Shown here: positions 34,679 through 44,941 of the stretch, piece by piece | Layout of the letters: each line of letters opens with the position of its first letter | Numbering within the stretch: position 1 is the first letter of the stretch | NCBI RefSeq assembly: GCF_003418935.1 | Contig: NZ_QVMT01000008.1 | Coordinates: forward strand, 109,920 to 173,919 | Reading direction: 5' to 3' | Length of the DNA: 64,000 nucleotides | From: Emticicia sp. C21 | GTDB taxonomy: Bacteria > Bacteroidota > Bacteroidia > Cytophagales > Spirosomataceae | The notes under the pieces: model-generated | Database searches by the model: none | What the model saw: the letters and a program-made list of their open reading frames with translations, nothing else | Told to the model about the DNA's origin: nothing | Made by a program: the position numbers and the translations under genes

Positions 34679-37600
34679 ATGAAAAAACTTATCCAAATTT
34701 TGCTGTGCTTGCTAATGTCTTATCAGGTTTTTGCCCAAGAAGTTAACCCAAGTACAGGTACTGGTAGTGTTACTATTTCAATTTATACTTTACAAGAGGG
34801 AAGTATTGGTGTGCCTATCAGCATATCTTATGATGCCAGTGGCGTACCCGTTAATACGCAAGCATCTAATGTAGGACTTAACTGGGGTTTAATGGCAGGT
34901 GGAAAAATAGTCCGTACTGTGCGAAGATATGCCGATGATGGCATTATGGGATTGGCAGATCGCGATCGTGGTGGAATATATTATTATGATGACCCTGCTC
35001 CCAACGAAAAGTTTGAAGTAATAACAGATACAGAAAGAGATATTTTCACATTGATACTTAATGGAAGTACTGTACCTTTTATTATCCGTTATCCAACGGG
35101 CGGAACAGGCCCTCAAATAATTTATCTAAAACAGAATACAGATATTACTATCGAATTGGTAGATGTATCTTATTCAAAATTAAACGGTCCTCAAACCAAT
35201 ACTTATACTTTTGATGAACTGGTAAATGCAGTATTAGGTGCAGAAATCAGCGGTAAAAAGAAGTTTATTACTTTTAAAGTTACCACTACCGATGGATTAG
35301 TTTATTATTTTGGTGAAAACTCAGCTGAAAGAGAGTATGGCTTTACTTATAATCAATTTAAGAAGAGTAATTTTTTGTATCCCAGTAATCTTTATGGGTC
35401 ATCATTACTTGTACATAATGATTTCAGCGCTGTTACCGTTAATACCTGGAATTTATCGAGAATTGTAAAACCACGTGCTAATGATGCTAACAATCCGTTT
35501 CAGGAAGTAAAATTCTATTATAAGCGTGTACAGCAGATGATGGATACCTATGGCTATACTGAAAATTTTATAGAACATATACCATCTGGAACTTGTACAG
35601 AACCAGCCTACTCTAGAATTACAGACAAAAAAGAGCAACCCATTACTTTTTTATCCCAATTAGATAAGATTGTTTCAGCAAATTTTGAAGTAAGATTCAA
35701 TGACAATGTACCTATTCCTAGTACTCCACAAATTAAAACTATCATACCTGATTATGACGCAACAGCCGATGGTAATTTCGCAGATAAATTTAGATTTGAT
35801 ACCTGGCGAATTCAGACTGATATTCCTTCTCAAGTAAGTATATGCTGTACAATAAATGCAAAATCCGGATCATGTTATCAAGAATGTAATAAACCTAATC
35901 CTATTTTAGAAATACCCGCTGCGGAAGCCCTAAAGAACATTGTAATTGTTGATAAATCTTCAACTGACCCTAAGAAATTAGGATACTTTTTTCATCATAG
36001 CTACTTTAATATTTATTATCTGCTTCAGATGAATAATGGAAGCAATCGTAGAAATGGTATACCTGATGGGCATCTAAAACTATTAGGAATATATCCAATA
36101 AAATTTTTAAGTAATAACGGAGGTGACAATATTACTGAAATTGCTCAAGGATATACATTTAAGTATAATAACATTACTTTACCACGAAAAGAAAGTGTTG
36201 CCAGAGATGCCTGGGGTTATTATAATGGAAAAGATGAAAACGAAACTGCTGGTAAAGGATTTTGGGCGGTTGACGAGCGCCACCCATATATTGAAGTAGG
36301 ACAAACTCAACCAAAGTTTAAAGGAGTAGCATGTCCTATTAGTTTTGTTGAACCTATTTTGCTTTATGCGCAGGCAGCTTCATTACATACTGTTGTCAAT
36401 CCAACCGGAGGATGGTCTCAATTTGAATTTGAATTGCACGATTGTGATAATTATTTTGCAGAAAGAACATTAGTTAACGGCTTACCCAAAAAGGTGGGTG
36501 TTAAAAATGTAGGAGGCTTAAGAGTAAATAATATTAAAACCTATGACCCAGTAACTAATCAGATTTATACAAAAAAATATACTTATACTAAGAAAAATAG
36601 TACTGAGTCGTCCGGTTTTCTTTCAATACTTCCCTCTGTTATTTATAACCAATTTGTTGGCGGTCAGCCATCTTCAGAGTACTTTGCTCCTGGTGTTTGG
36701 AGTCAATTGGCATCAACATACATTAATGGAAGTTATATTAGCTACCGTTTTGTAAAGGAAGAAATGCTAGATGCAAATGGAAATAATAATGGTTATATAG
36801 AGTACGAGTTTTACAACAATGAAAAACAGCCTTACTTAATTAAAAGTTCTACAAGCAGCGATTTGATTGAGGATGATGGGGTAACAATAAGTAAGTGTTA
36901 TGATAGATATTATAGATTAGATTCTAATAATCCTTTAACGGATGATAATATACCTGTATTTGATTTTCTAAAAGGTTCAATTAAGTCGCAAAGAATATAT
37001 GATAAAAACGATAAACTTTTGAGCGAAACAGAATATACTTATGAGGTAACGGACTTGACAATTGCTACAGTAGGAACTTTAGGTAGAATCTCAATGGTGC
37101 CAACGACTATTGACATAGAAGGTCATACACCAATCAAGTTTCCTTGGAAAAAAGAGGTAAACTACGTGTCATCTGGTCTTAACTATATAGGGATGGGATT
37201 TCAGATAGTATCAAATAATGCTGCTGCCATTTATAGTGGCTTGGCTTCTCAGGGTATGGGTCTACAAGCTGCAAGTTTTGCTGCAAAGAGTGCAAGTATG
37301 GCTAATATAGCAACAATACTTAACGGAATATCAACATATATTGGTATAGCGCTAACAGTAATAGATATAATAAATGCAGTCGGATACCATGTAGATGATA
37401 ATAGTGAATACTATTGGCGGAACTATAAAACACCCGTAGGTAAAGTAAACCTAACAAAAACGATAAGTAGATCATATAATACGAATGATAATAATTTTAT
37501 TGAAACGGTTTCGGAATATAAGTTTGAAAGCCCTAATCATTCGCAAATGACCTCTTCAAAAACTTATGTAGCTAGTGCGGGTGTAGCAAAAACGGGTTTT

Positions 37601-38587
37601 CCTGTTTACGAAAACAAAATTCTCTATAATAAAGATTTTACACTTCCAACTAGCCCAAGCACAGATGATTTAAAAGGTATTGAAGGATTAAATACCTTAA
37701 AAGTGATTACACCAATAGAAAATGTATCTTTTAAAAATAATAAAGTAATTGGAGGAAGCTACATTGAGTTTTATCCATCAAGCTCTAATTATGTTGGAAT
37801 GCCTTCCAAGTCTTACAGTTTAGAAATTACCAGACCATTAAGTAGTTTTAGTATGTCTGAGGTTACTAGTGGAGCTTTGACTAAAAACGCTAATTATGTA
37901 AGTCAGGTAGATTATTTAGAATATAATTCAAGAGGGCTACTAAGTAAAGTAAAAGGTACAAATCAAATAGCCGAGGCCACTACCCAGTTTGGATATAATA
38001 ACTATATTCCGACCTCTTCAACTTTTGGTACTGCTTCTCTAAACATGACTACAACTAATGAATATATCCCATTGTTTGGTGTAACCAAAACAACTGCACC
38101 TGATAATAATTTTGTTACTACATCTTATGATGAATTAGGAAGGGTATCTGCCATAAAAGATTTTAAAGGAGACACACGAAAAAGTTTTGCGTATAATACG
38201 GTTCTACCAACGCCTCCTAACAATGATATAACTTTCAAACTGTTACGTTCAGTAAATGATGCAGAGATAATGAGTATAGAAAACAATACTGAAATAATAT
38301 CAAGTACAATTCCTACCTTGGGTGATCTTCCAAATAATGTTAATATAAAAGCAATTGTTACGGGTGATGTAAAAAGTGTAGTTTTTGAATTAGTTGGTCC
38401 GGTAACCAGAACAAGTACTGATGTTGATGGCAGTTTATGGCGGGTATTTGAAATAGACACTAATGGTTTTAATGTTAATGATAGTACTGTGAAAGGGGAG
38501 TATACATTACTAGCCAAGTCTTATTCAAAACCTCAAGGAAGAGGAGAATTAATATCAATAAAGAAAGTAAATTTCCGTATTTTATAA
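34679..38587 (+). CDS. RHS-shell N-terminal-type protein without RHS core (RHS3)
   Basis: A 1302-residue secreted protein (signal ends at VFAQ). Its N-terminus (STGTGSVTISIYTLQEGSIG, SNVGLNWGLMAGGKIVRTV) is a paralogue of the N-terminal module of RHS2. YD-like repeats continue (SYDELGRVSAIKDFKGDTRK) and a hydrophobic Ala/Ser-rich stretch lies near residues 845-905 (SGLASQGMGLQAASFAAKSA). It has no DHLGN/NGKE/DPxGR core, no DUF6443 and no toxin tail. It ends in a beta-rich ~100-residue domain (VKSVVFELVGPVTR). It could be a partner or shell half for the neighbouring giants, or a self-standing surface protein. Confidence 0.8.
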   Translation: MKKLIQILLCLLMSYQVFAQEVNPSTGTGSVTISIYTLQEGSIGVPISISYDASGVPVNTQASNVGLNWGLMAGGKIVRTVRRYADDGIMGLADRDRGGIYYYDDPAPNEKFEVITDTERDIFTLILNGSTVPFIIRYPTGGTGPQIIYLKQNTDITIELVDVSYSKLNGPQTNTYTFDELVNAVLGAEISGKKKFITFKVTTTDGLVYYFGENSAEREYGFTYNQFKKSNFLYPSNLYGSSLLVHNDFSAVTVNTWNLSRIVKPRANDANNPFQEVKFYYKRVQQMMDTYGYTENFIEHIPSGTCTEPAYSRITDKKEQPITFLSQLDKIVSANFEVRFNDNVPIPSTPQIKTIIPDYDATADGNFADKFRFDTWRIQTDIPSQVSICCTINAKSGSCYQECNKPNPILEIPAAEALKNIVIVDKSSTDPKKLGYFFHHSYFNIYYLLQMNNGSNRRNGIPDGHLKLLGIYPIKFLSNNGGDNITEIAQGYTFKYNNITLPRKESVARDAWGYYNGKDENETAGKGFWAVDERHPYIEVGQTQPKFKGVACPISFVEPILLYAQAASLHTVVNPTGGWSQFEFELHDCDNYFAERTLVNGLPKKVGVKNVGGLRVNNIKTYDPVTNQIYTKKYTYTKKNSTESSGFLSILPSVIYNQFVGGQPSSEYFAPGVWSQLASTYINGSYISYRFVKEEMLDANGNNNGYIEYEFYNNEKQPYLIKSSTSSDLIEDDGVTISKCYDRYYRLDSNNPLTDDNIPVFDFLKGSIKSQRIYDKNDKLLSETEYTYEVTDLTIATVGTLGRISMVPTTIDIEGHTPIKFPWKKEVNYVSSGLNYIGMGFQIVSNNAAAIYSGLASQGMGLQAASFAAKSASMANIATILNGISTYIGIALTVIDIINAVGYHVDDNSEYYWRNYKTPVGKVNLTKTISRSYNTNDNNFIETVSEYKFESPNHSQMTSSKTYVASAGVAKTGFPVYENKILYNKDFTLPTSPSTDDLKGIEGLNTLKVITPIENVSFKNNKVIGGSYIEFYPSSSNYVGMPSKSYSLEITRPLSSFSMSEVTSGALTKNANYVSQVDYLEYNSRGLLSKVKGTNQIAEATTQFGYNNYIPTSSTFGTASLNMTTTNEYIPLFGVTKTTAPDNNFVTTSYDELGRVSAIKDFKGDTRKSFAYNTVLPTPPNNDITFKLLRSVNDAEIMSIENNTEIISSTIPTLGDLPNNVNIKAIVTGDVKSVVFELVGPVTRTSTDVDGSLWRVFEIDTNGFNVNDSTVKGEYTLLAKSYSKPQGRGELISIKKVNFRIL

Positions 38588-38687
38588 TTTAGTTTTTAAA
38601 AAATCAGTAAAAGGTTTTAACTCCAATGGTATGTTTCTAAAAGGGAAACCTTATGAAAAATAAGTAATTAGATATCAGCGTATTACG

Positions 38688-38753
38688 TAAAAAGAGAACA
38701 CCGAAAACTGCCAATTTCTTGGAATTTCGGGGTTCTCTTTTTATATATCTCCT
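38688..38753. terminator. Strong bidirectional terminator after RHS3
   Basis: AAAAAGAGAACaCCGAAA... pairs with ...TTTCGGgGTTCTCTTTTT, a long, slightly interrupted stem with A-run and T-run flanks. It can terminate transcription from both sides. Confidence 0.75.
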
Positions 38754-38793
38754 GATAGCTAATTAGTTGGGCTTAATCAGATATCCCTCTTTA

Positions 38794-39220
38794 TTATATG
38801 TTAAGGCTAGATACAACAGCGATAGTTTTAGATGATGCTTGAGCAATAAACTTCTTAGCATTTTGTAATCCAAAATTTTCTTGAATATAGGTAATACAAT
38901 TGGCTAAATCATATATTCATACCTCCCTCCTGTTGATGCTAAATAACAACTTTTCATTTTACTATCAGTTACTATATAAGATAAAGCCAAGGTCTGTATT
39001 TTCGTAAGACTTTTATGAGCCAGTTTATTACACTCAACTATGGATTGGATTAACTCATGAAAAAGCATGTTAGAAGACAAGTCACGGACTCAAAGCACTC
39101 CATACTTGACATATTAGTATATTCACGTTTGGGTAACTGATATCCTTCACTCCTATAGTATGGGTAAATGCAAGGGCTGCCAGACTAGTCTTATTTTTCT
39201 TAAATTTTATGATGTCTTCC
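38794..39220 (-). pseudogene. Decayed protein gene of unknown family
   Basis: On the minus strand, three overlapping frames carry protein-like sequence in order: EDIIKFKKNKTSLAALAFTH..., then NMLFHELIQSIVECNKLAHK...KSCYLASTGGRYEYM, then DLANCITYIQENFGLQNAKK and a stop at 38794. Each break is a stop or a shift of frame. Regular residue composition and the in-order arrangement suggest a gene with at least two frameshifts. I do not recognise the family. The start was not found; codons upstream of 39220 contain several stops. Confidence 0.5.
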
Positions 39221-39336
39221 TATGTAGAAACACATAGAAGAATAGAGATTCACAATCAAAAGCAGATAAATTTTCTTTATAAATCCAAGACTAAGGTTGG
39301 TGGTAAATTTGAGAAGAGTTTTCATAAACTACTTAT

Positions 39337-39429
39337 TATACTCTGGACTGCAATTTTAAACTCTGCAATATCTCTCATTTAAACCATTCATTTTTAGCCA
39401 ACCATATATTGCTTGTTGGGAGGGGTGCG
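39337..39429 (-). pseudogene. UDG C-terminal fragment (cassette copy 4), degraded
   Basis: The homologous block is present in full length, but the minus-strand reading has a small deletion just after HPS and a TGA after WFK. It is the only fragment that has clearly drifted at the protein level. The left flank is shared with copy 5 (CTTATTATAC...). Confidence 0.75.
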
Positions 39430-39858
39430 TTGCCTTTTAACGATTTGCGAAATACACTTAGAAAGCCACTTAAACGCTATAAGAACGCCCCAGTAACACT
39501 TGGAGATAAAATTAGAAACAGAAGAATTGAACTGCAACTTACTTTAGATCAGCTTGCCACATTATTGAATGTAACCAAGGAAGCTGTAGTATATTGGGAA
39601 TATAAACGGGGAAAACCCAAAGTACATAATTATCCAAAACTTATTGAAGTATTAGGTTTTTTACCTTTTGAAATTGACACAAGTACGTTGGGTGGCAAGA
39701 TTATAGCCTATCGTTATACCAAAGGATTGAGTAGAAAGAAGTTTAGTCACTTGCTTGGGGTAGATGAATCGACTCTTAGGGCTTGGGAGAATAATAAGTA
39801 TATTCCTGTGGCACATATTATGCAGATTCTAGGAAATTTATTTAAAGAAAGTAAATAA
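39430..39858 (+). CDS. Double-HTH (XRE-like) protein, cassette copy 4
   Basis: The start is TTG 39430 with GGGAGGGG upstream; the product is 142 residues. First HTH: LGDKIRNRRIELQLTLDQLA...VTKEAVVYWEYKRGKPK; second HTH: LGGKIIAYRYTKGLSRKKFS...GVDESTLRAWENNK. It is closest to copy 5, including the N-terminal RNTLRKPLKRYKNAP segment. The frame is intact even though its UDG scrap has decayed, suggesting selection on the HTH part. Confidence 0.82.
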   Translation: MPFNDLRNTLRKPLKRYKNAPVTLGDKIRNRRIELQLTLDQLATLLNVTKEAVVYWEYKRGKPKVHNYPKLIEVLGFLPFEIDTSTLGGKIIAYRYTKGLSRKKFSHLLGVDESTLRAWENNKYIPVAHIMQILGNLFKESK

Positions 39859-40112
39859 AAATTAACTACATCTACTAGAGGTTTCACTAGCTTATTATGT
39901 ATTTCTGAAACAACTGTATTCCTAAGCTAACAAAGTAATATCACAGATTAATAATTATCCTAAATTATAAGAGCTTATTGGGTATCTGCCTGATGTGAAT
40001 AAGTAGAAATATAAGTGATTATATAATTTCGTTTTAGCCATTGCATTAATTGGCATAGTCATTTCTATGCCAATTATTTTAACTTTGTTTGCTAATTAAA
40101 AAGTTCACCTTC

Positions 40113-40556
40113 TCAGCGGGTATAAATAATAAAATTGCCAATTACAGTTCTATGGTCTATGCCGTTATATTCATCTTCCAGTGTTACTCTAAAAGTTCCT
40201 CCTATCTGAATTGAATCCATTTGGGTGATTTCTAAAAAGCCACTATCTACTTTGATTGGATTAAAATCTGCACCATCTGTATAGAAGATATTTTTAATGG
40301 TTAGGTTAGGGTACCTACCCGTCTGTATCAGTCCAGGCAGGTAGATGGATAATCTTTCGTTTTTGAAACCATAGGCATTTAGGCTTGCCTGTTTTTTGTT
40401 AGGCAACCAACTGCCCTCAATGCGTTCCATTAATACAAAGTCTTCATCTTCTATAAATTTCATACTCAGGTAAGCGTAAGGTTTCATTATTTCACCTGTA
40501 TCACAGGCAAAACAGCATACACACAACCATAAAATCAATAATCGTTTGCTCATCAT
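40113..40556 (-). CDS. Small putative lipoprotein
   Basis: A 147-residue protein with a lipoprotein-like signal (LWLCVCCFACD; Cys18 is a likely lipidation site). The remainder is beta-rich (LSIYLPGLIQTGRYPNLTIK, GGTFRVTLEDEYNG). It starts 30 bases after the membrane fusion protein on the same strand, the last gene of the efflux cluster. Family not recognised. Confidence 0.7.
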   Translation of the reverse strand: MMSKRLLILWLCVCCFACDTGEIMKPYAYLSMKFIEDEDFVLMERIEGSWLPNKKQASLNAYGFKNERLSIYLPGLIQTGRYPNLTIKNIFYTDGADFNPIKVDSGFLEITQMDSIQIGGTFRVTLEDEYNGIDHRTVIGNFIIYTR

Positions 40557-40586
40557 TATTCTTTCCTGATGTCTGGCTATACTTGT

Positions 40587-41663
40587 TTATTCGTGAGTAG
40601 TCTCTTTTATGTCATCAGTGGCATTGACAATCACTTTATCGCCCGTTTGCAGGTCTCCATATACTTCTACTCTGTCAAGTGTCTGGTTTCCGGTGCTTAC
40701 ATCTATCTTCCTGATCGCTCCATTGTCAGATACTAACACATATTTCCGTTCGGTAGAGGTAACTACAGCTGATTTAGGCACAATTAATGCACTCTTATTG
40801 CCCTTTGAATAAATCAATACATCTGCATACATGCCTGACGATAAGATACCTGTTCCGTTAGGCACATCCACCTCTAGCCTTTCGCTTCGGTACTGCATAT
40901 TAATACTTCTTGATTTTCGGCTGATTTTACCTTTGAGTCTTTTACCCTGCAAAGCACTCACATAGAAAGATAATGTATCATGCTCATGCAGATTCACTGC
41001 CAGATGCTCGGGTACATCAACCTGCAAGCGCAGATGTGCTATCTGTTTTAATTCGAGCATGGGTTTATCTTTAGCCATCGAACTTACTAATGCTCCGGGA
41101 TGGATATTACGTTCGGTAATTACTCCACTAAAAGGTGCAGTTACTTTCAGATAGCTTAGCATAGCTTTCTGCATTTCCCAATTAGCTTTTTCGGCATTTA
41201 CCAAAGCCGTATCTGCATTCATTTTAGCCTTGATGGTCGATAAGTCCATCGGAGAAATAGCACCCTTGGTTTTTGAGGCTTCCAACAGACGTTGATAGTG
41301 TTCTTTATCAATCGAGAAATCGGCATTAGCCTTGGCATATTTTTCTTTGGCTAGTAAGGCCGCCTGTTCTAGTTCGGGGGCTTCCAATTCCATTAATAAA
41401 CTGCCTTTGGTTACATGCGAGCCAAGGTCGACCAGCACATTTTTTACATAGCCATTTACTTTCGGAAAAAGGCTTACTTCCTGATAGGCATTTAATTGTG
41501 CCGGAAGTTTCAAGGTTGTAGGTACGCCTCCACTTTCAACTGTAGCTAACTGGTAAACGGGAGCCGAAGATTTCGGGCCTTCCACTTTTTTTTCTTCCGC
41601 TCTGTTTTCGGTACAGGCGCTTAGTATTACGTTGGCCAGTAATACCATCAGACAATATTTCAT
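40587..41663 (-). CDS. RND efflux membrane fusion protein (HlyD family)
   Basis: The start at 41663 gives a 358-residue protein with an ideal lipoprotein signal (lipobox ILSAC, Cys17) and no overlap with the pump gene; ATG 41690 would overlap it by 20 bases. The periplasmic adaptor layout is clear: barrel-sandwich half (YVKNVLVDLGSHVTKGSLL), a helical hairpin (~80-140), the second half (LKVTAPFSGVITERNIHPG) and a beta-barrel domain (GMYADVLIYSKGNKSALIVP). It links the inner-membrane pump to the TolC-like channel. It is third from the end of a six-gene minus-strand cluster. Confidence 0.92.
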   Translation of the reverse strand: MKYCLMVLLANVILSACTENRAEEKKVEGPKSSAPVYQLATVESGGVPTTLKLPAQLNAYQEVSLFPKVNGYVKNVLVDLGSHVTKGSLLMELEAPELEQAALLAKEKYAKANADFSIDKEHYQRLLEASKTKGAISPMDLSTIKAKMNADTALVNAEKANWEMQKAMLSYLKVTAPFSGVITERNIHPGALVSSMAKDKPMLELKQIAHLRLQVDVPEHLAVNLHEHDTLSFYVSALQGKRLKGKISRKSRSINMQYRSERLEVDVPNGTGILSSGMYADVLIYSKGNKSALIVPKSAVVTSTERKYVLVSDNGAIRKIDVSTGNQTLDRVEVYGDLQTGDKVIVNATDDIKETTHE

Positions 41664-41670
41664 ATGGGTG

Positions 41671-44600
41671 TTAAATGCTAATGTTTTCATTTTCAGGTAG
41701 TAAGGAAACTGATTTAAAAGATGCTTTTTGTTGGATCCAGCCATACACTAAAGGGACAATTAATAATGAGGCAAACGTAGAGAAGATAAGCCCACCGATA
41801 ACGGCTCTGCCTAGTGGTGCCGATTGTTCTCCTGCTTCGCCAAGTCCGCTGGCCATCGGTATCATTCCGGCAATCATAGCCAGACTGGTCATTAAGATAG
41901 GTCTGAAGCGCACACTTGCGGCTGTTACTGCTGCCTTGAAAGGATTTTTATAACTCAATCGCAAAGATTCGGCATTGGTTACTATCAGAATAGCATTAGC
42001 TACTGATACCCCTATACTCATGATGATACCCATATAAGACTGGAGATTAAGTGTCGCTCCGGTAGCCATCAATAATAGCAACGAACCCAATAATACGGCA
42101 GGAACAGTAGACAAAACCGAGAGTGCTACGCCAAAAGACTGATAATTGGCAGCTAATAGGAGCAACACCACAACAATAGCTACACCTAAACCTGTTTGAA
42201 GGGAATCGAGTGTTTCTGTAAGTAAAGAGGCCATTCCTTTTACCTCTACCACCATGCCTTTGGGTGGGGTACCTAGTTTATCGATGGTTTTCTTTACTGC
42301 ATTGGAAGCCTCACCTAAATCTTTCTTGTGAATATTGGCACTCACGGTCAAGAATCTTCTTGGGCCTGTTCGATCATATTGGCCCGGAAGCGTATCAATC
42401 GACATCTGCGCTACATCTGAAAGTACCGGGCGAGATTTGCCTTTTACTAATGAAATAGATTGCAACTGCTCCATTGAGTTCATCAGGTATTCTGGTACCT
42501 GCACCTGTACCTGATAGGTATAGGATACTTTCTGGTCGAGCCATTGCACTTTTTCGGTAAAGCGGCTGGATGAGGTAGCATCGGTAATACTTCTGGCTAC
42601 CTCTTGCAGATTCAGCCCCATCTGCGCCAGCCTGAATCGGTCTATATTGATTTTAATAACCGGAAATTTGAGAGGCTGGGCTATCTGTACATCTCGCAGA
42701 TAACTAACCTGATGCAGACTATCCACTAATCGACGCGAATATGATTTAATATCTTCGAAATTCTTACCTATTACTCTCACCTCGATAGGTGTAGCAGCGC
42801 CTTGTGCCATGATTTTCTCAGTCAGTTCAATAGGCTCAAAAGATATTCTGATTTTCGGATAAGCCTTTTTGATATTAGCCCGAATCTGGTCTTTTAAATC
42901 ATCCAGATTTCCTTTGAAATCTTCTCCCATATTAGCTTGCATAATGGCCTCATGTGTACCACTATTAAATACATACAAGTTACTTGAACCATAACTACTT
43001 GGAATAATACCTATATATACCGAAGAAATCTCAACTTTCCCTTTAATAGTTGAGTCCATGATGGCTAATATACCCTTTACATCTCTTTCGGTTTTTTCCA
43101 GTCTTGTTCCTTCGGGTTCTTTGATACGTAGTTGTACTTGTCCGTTATTGGTTTTAGGCAGTAAGTCTTTCCCGATCAAATAGAAGCAAAGGCCGGATGC
43201 TGCTAAAGTCAACAACAGATAAAAACTTACAATTGCTTTTCTGCTTCGCATCCATCTTTCAAGCATATTTGCCAGGCTTACTTTTACTCTTTGGAAAAAT
43301 GAATTATCATTTCCGTGTTGTCTATCTTGTCTGTCATGCTCTTCTACTTCTTCAATCTCTCCTGAATCTAAAGCCAGACCTCCATGAGCATGAAATTTAG
43401 AATGATGATATTGAAACATTTCTTCTTTCAATAACCAGTTAGAAATAACAGGCACAAGGGTTTGGGCGGCAATGAAAGAGACAATCATAGAAAAGCCTAT
43501 TGATAGGGATAAAGGCAAAAACATGGCTTTGGGTACACCTGTCATCACAAACGATGGCGCAAAAACGGCCAGAATACAAAGTAGAATCAGGAGCAAAGGG
43601 AAGGAAATCTCTTCACAGGCATCCAGGATTGCCTGCTTTTTGGTTTTACCCATTTCGAGGTGCTGATGAATGTTCTCAATAGTCACAGTAGCCTGGTCAA
43701 CCAATACCCCAATAGCTAAGGCCAGACCACTAAGGGTCATGATATTAATGGTTTGCCCTGCCATTTTCAGTAATAATACTCCAATAAGGATAGAGATTGG
43801 AATCGTAATAACTACTACCAGACTACTCCGCCAATCTTTCAGGAACAGTAACACCATCAGCCCGGTAAGCACGGCCCCCAAAATCCCCTCTGTCATTAAG
43901 CTTTTTACGGCATTAATTACAAACACCGACTGGTCAAACTCGTAGCTGATGCTTACATCATCCGGCAATAAGGCTCTCATTTCGGGTAGTTTGGCTCTCA
44001 AGCCTTGTACCACTGCCCATGTAGATGCATTAGCAGTTTTTACAATTGGAATATAGATGGAGCGTTTTCCATTGACTAAGGCATAATCGACAGTGACGTC
44101 AGCAGCGTCAGATACTGTGGCTACATCATGTATAAAAACGGTAGCTGAACCATTGGTGCTTAGTGGAATATCTTCAAAATGTTGTACTTTTTCTTCGAGT
44201 GAGTTCACACTAGTTACATACATTAAATCGTTGACACGCAGGTTGCCTGAGGGTGTCATAGCATTATTTTTAGCAATGGCTTCAACCACCTGGTCGGGTG
44301 AAAGATTATATCTGCGGAGTTTTTCAGGGTCAACATTCACTACTACCGATCTTGAATTGGCTCCCATAGCATGGGGTGCTGTAAGCCCCGGAACCGTTCC
44401 AAACATCGGACGAATGTAGGTAGAGGCTAAATCGTACATCTCTTTGAGCGATTTGGTCTTACTATCAAATACTAGCTGACCAACAGGCATAGACGAAACG
44501 TCGAAACGGATTACCTGCGGTGGTAAAGCACCTGGAGGAAAGAATTTTGAAGCACGATTTACCTGCAAAGCCACCTGCGCCGAAGCCTCGGCCATATCGG

Positions 44601-44889
44601 TGTCTTCATAAAATGCCAGCTTAATAAAAGTAAGCCCCTGTATATTTTTACTTTCGATAGATTTAAGTCCATTTACATACAGGAATTGTTCCTGCAGACG
44701 TGTCGCAAAGAAACCCTCCATTTGTTGAGGAGACATACCCCCGTAAGACTCCATGACGTAGATGGTTGGTAGATTTAACTGAGGGAAAATATCAATCGGT
44801 ATCTTCGGAATGGCCATGATACCAAACAAAAGCAGTCCGGTGAAGAGCACTACTATGGTGATAGGTCTTTTTAATGCGAGTCTTACCAT
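41671..44889 (-). CDS. RND-family efflux pump, inner-membrane subunit
   Basis: A 1072-residue AcrB/CzcA-superfamily transporter. It has TM1 (IVVLFTGLLLFG), the IDIFPQLNLPTIYV porter start, two large periplasmic loops, and the TM4 motif GVLVDQATVTIENIH. A His/Asp-rich cytoplasmic linker lies in the middle (YHHSKFHAHGG, EEHDRQDRQHG). Proton relay normally uses two adjacent aspartates in TM4; here the pair reads Asp-Gln. The His-rich loop hints at metal sensitivity, but substrate cannot be assigned. The stop lies seven bases before the fusion-protein start; the TolC-like gene is upstream. Confidence 0.93.
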   Translation of the reverse strand: MVRLALKRPITIVVLFTGLLLFGIMAIPKIPIDIFPQLNLPTIYVMESYGGMSPQQMEGFFATRLQEQFLYVNGLKSIESKNIQGLTFIKLAFYEDTDMAEASAQVALQVNRASKFFPPGALPPQVIRFDVSSMPVGQLVFDSKTKSLKEMYDLASTYIRPMFGTVPGLTAPHAMGANSRSVVVNVDPEKLRRYNLSPDQVVEAIAKNNAMTPSGNLRVNDLMYVTSVNSLEEKVQHFEDIPLSTNGSATVFIHDVATVSDAADVTVDYALVNGKRSIYIPIVKTANASTWAVVQGLRAKLPEMRALLPDDVSISYEFDQSVFVINAVKSLMTEGILGAVLTGLMVLLFLKDWRSSLVVVITIPISILIGVLLLKMAGQTINIMTLSGLALAIGVLVDQATVTIENIHQHLEMGKTKKQAILDACEEISFPLLLILLCILAVFAPSFVMTGVPKAMFLPLSLSIGFSMIVSFIAAQTLVPVISNWLLKEEMFQYHHSKFHAHGGLALDSGEIEEVEEHDRQDRQHGNDNSFFQRVKVSLANMLERWMRSRKAIVSFYLLLTLAASGLCFYLIGKDLLPKTNNGQVQLRIKEPEGTRLEKTERDVKGILAIMDSTIKGKVEISSVYIGIIPSSYGSSNLYVFNSGTHEAIMQANMGEDFKGNLDDLKDQIRANIKKAYPKIRISFEPIELTEKIMAQGAATPIEVRVIGKNFEDIKSYSRRLVDSLHQVSYLRDVQIAQPLKFPVIKINIDRFRLAQMGLNLQEVARSITDATSSSRFTEKVQWLDQKVSYTYQVQVQVPEYLMNSMEQLQSISLVKGKSRPVLSDVAQMSIDTLPGQYDRTGPRRFLTVSANIHKKDLGEASNAVKKTIDKLGTPPKGMVVEVKGMASLLTETLDSLQTGLGVAIVVVLLLLAANYQSFGVALSVLSTVPAVLLGSLLLLMATGATLNLQSYMGIIMSIGVSVANAILIVTNAESLRLSYKNPFKAAVTAASVRFRPILMTSLAMIAGMIPMASGLGEAGEQSAPLGRAVIGGLIFSTFASLLIVPLVYGWIQQKASFKSVSLLPENENISI

Positions 44890-44941
44890 ATTAAGAGGTT
44901 TTTATTTTCTGCAGAGCAGATGGGTATTAAATTCTTTTATC

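Noticed and set aside
43670-44419. Plus-strand ORFs opposite the RND pump gene
   Set aside because: Shadow frames of a well-supported conserved gene on the minus strand; compositions are not protein-like.
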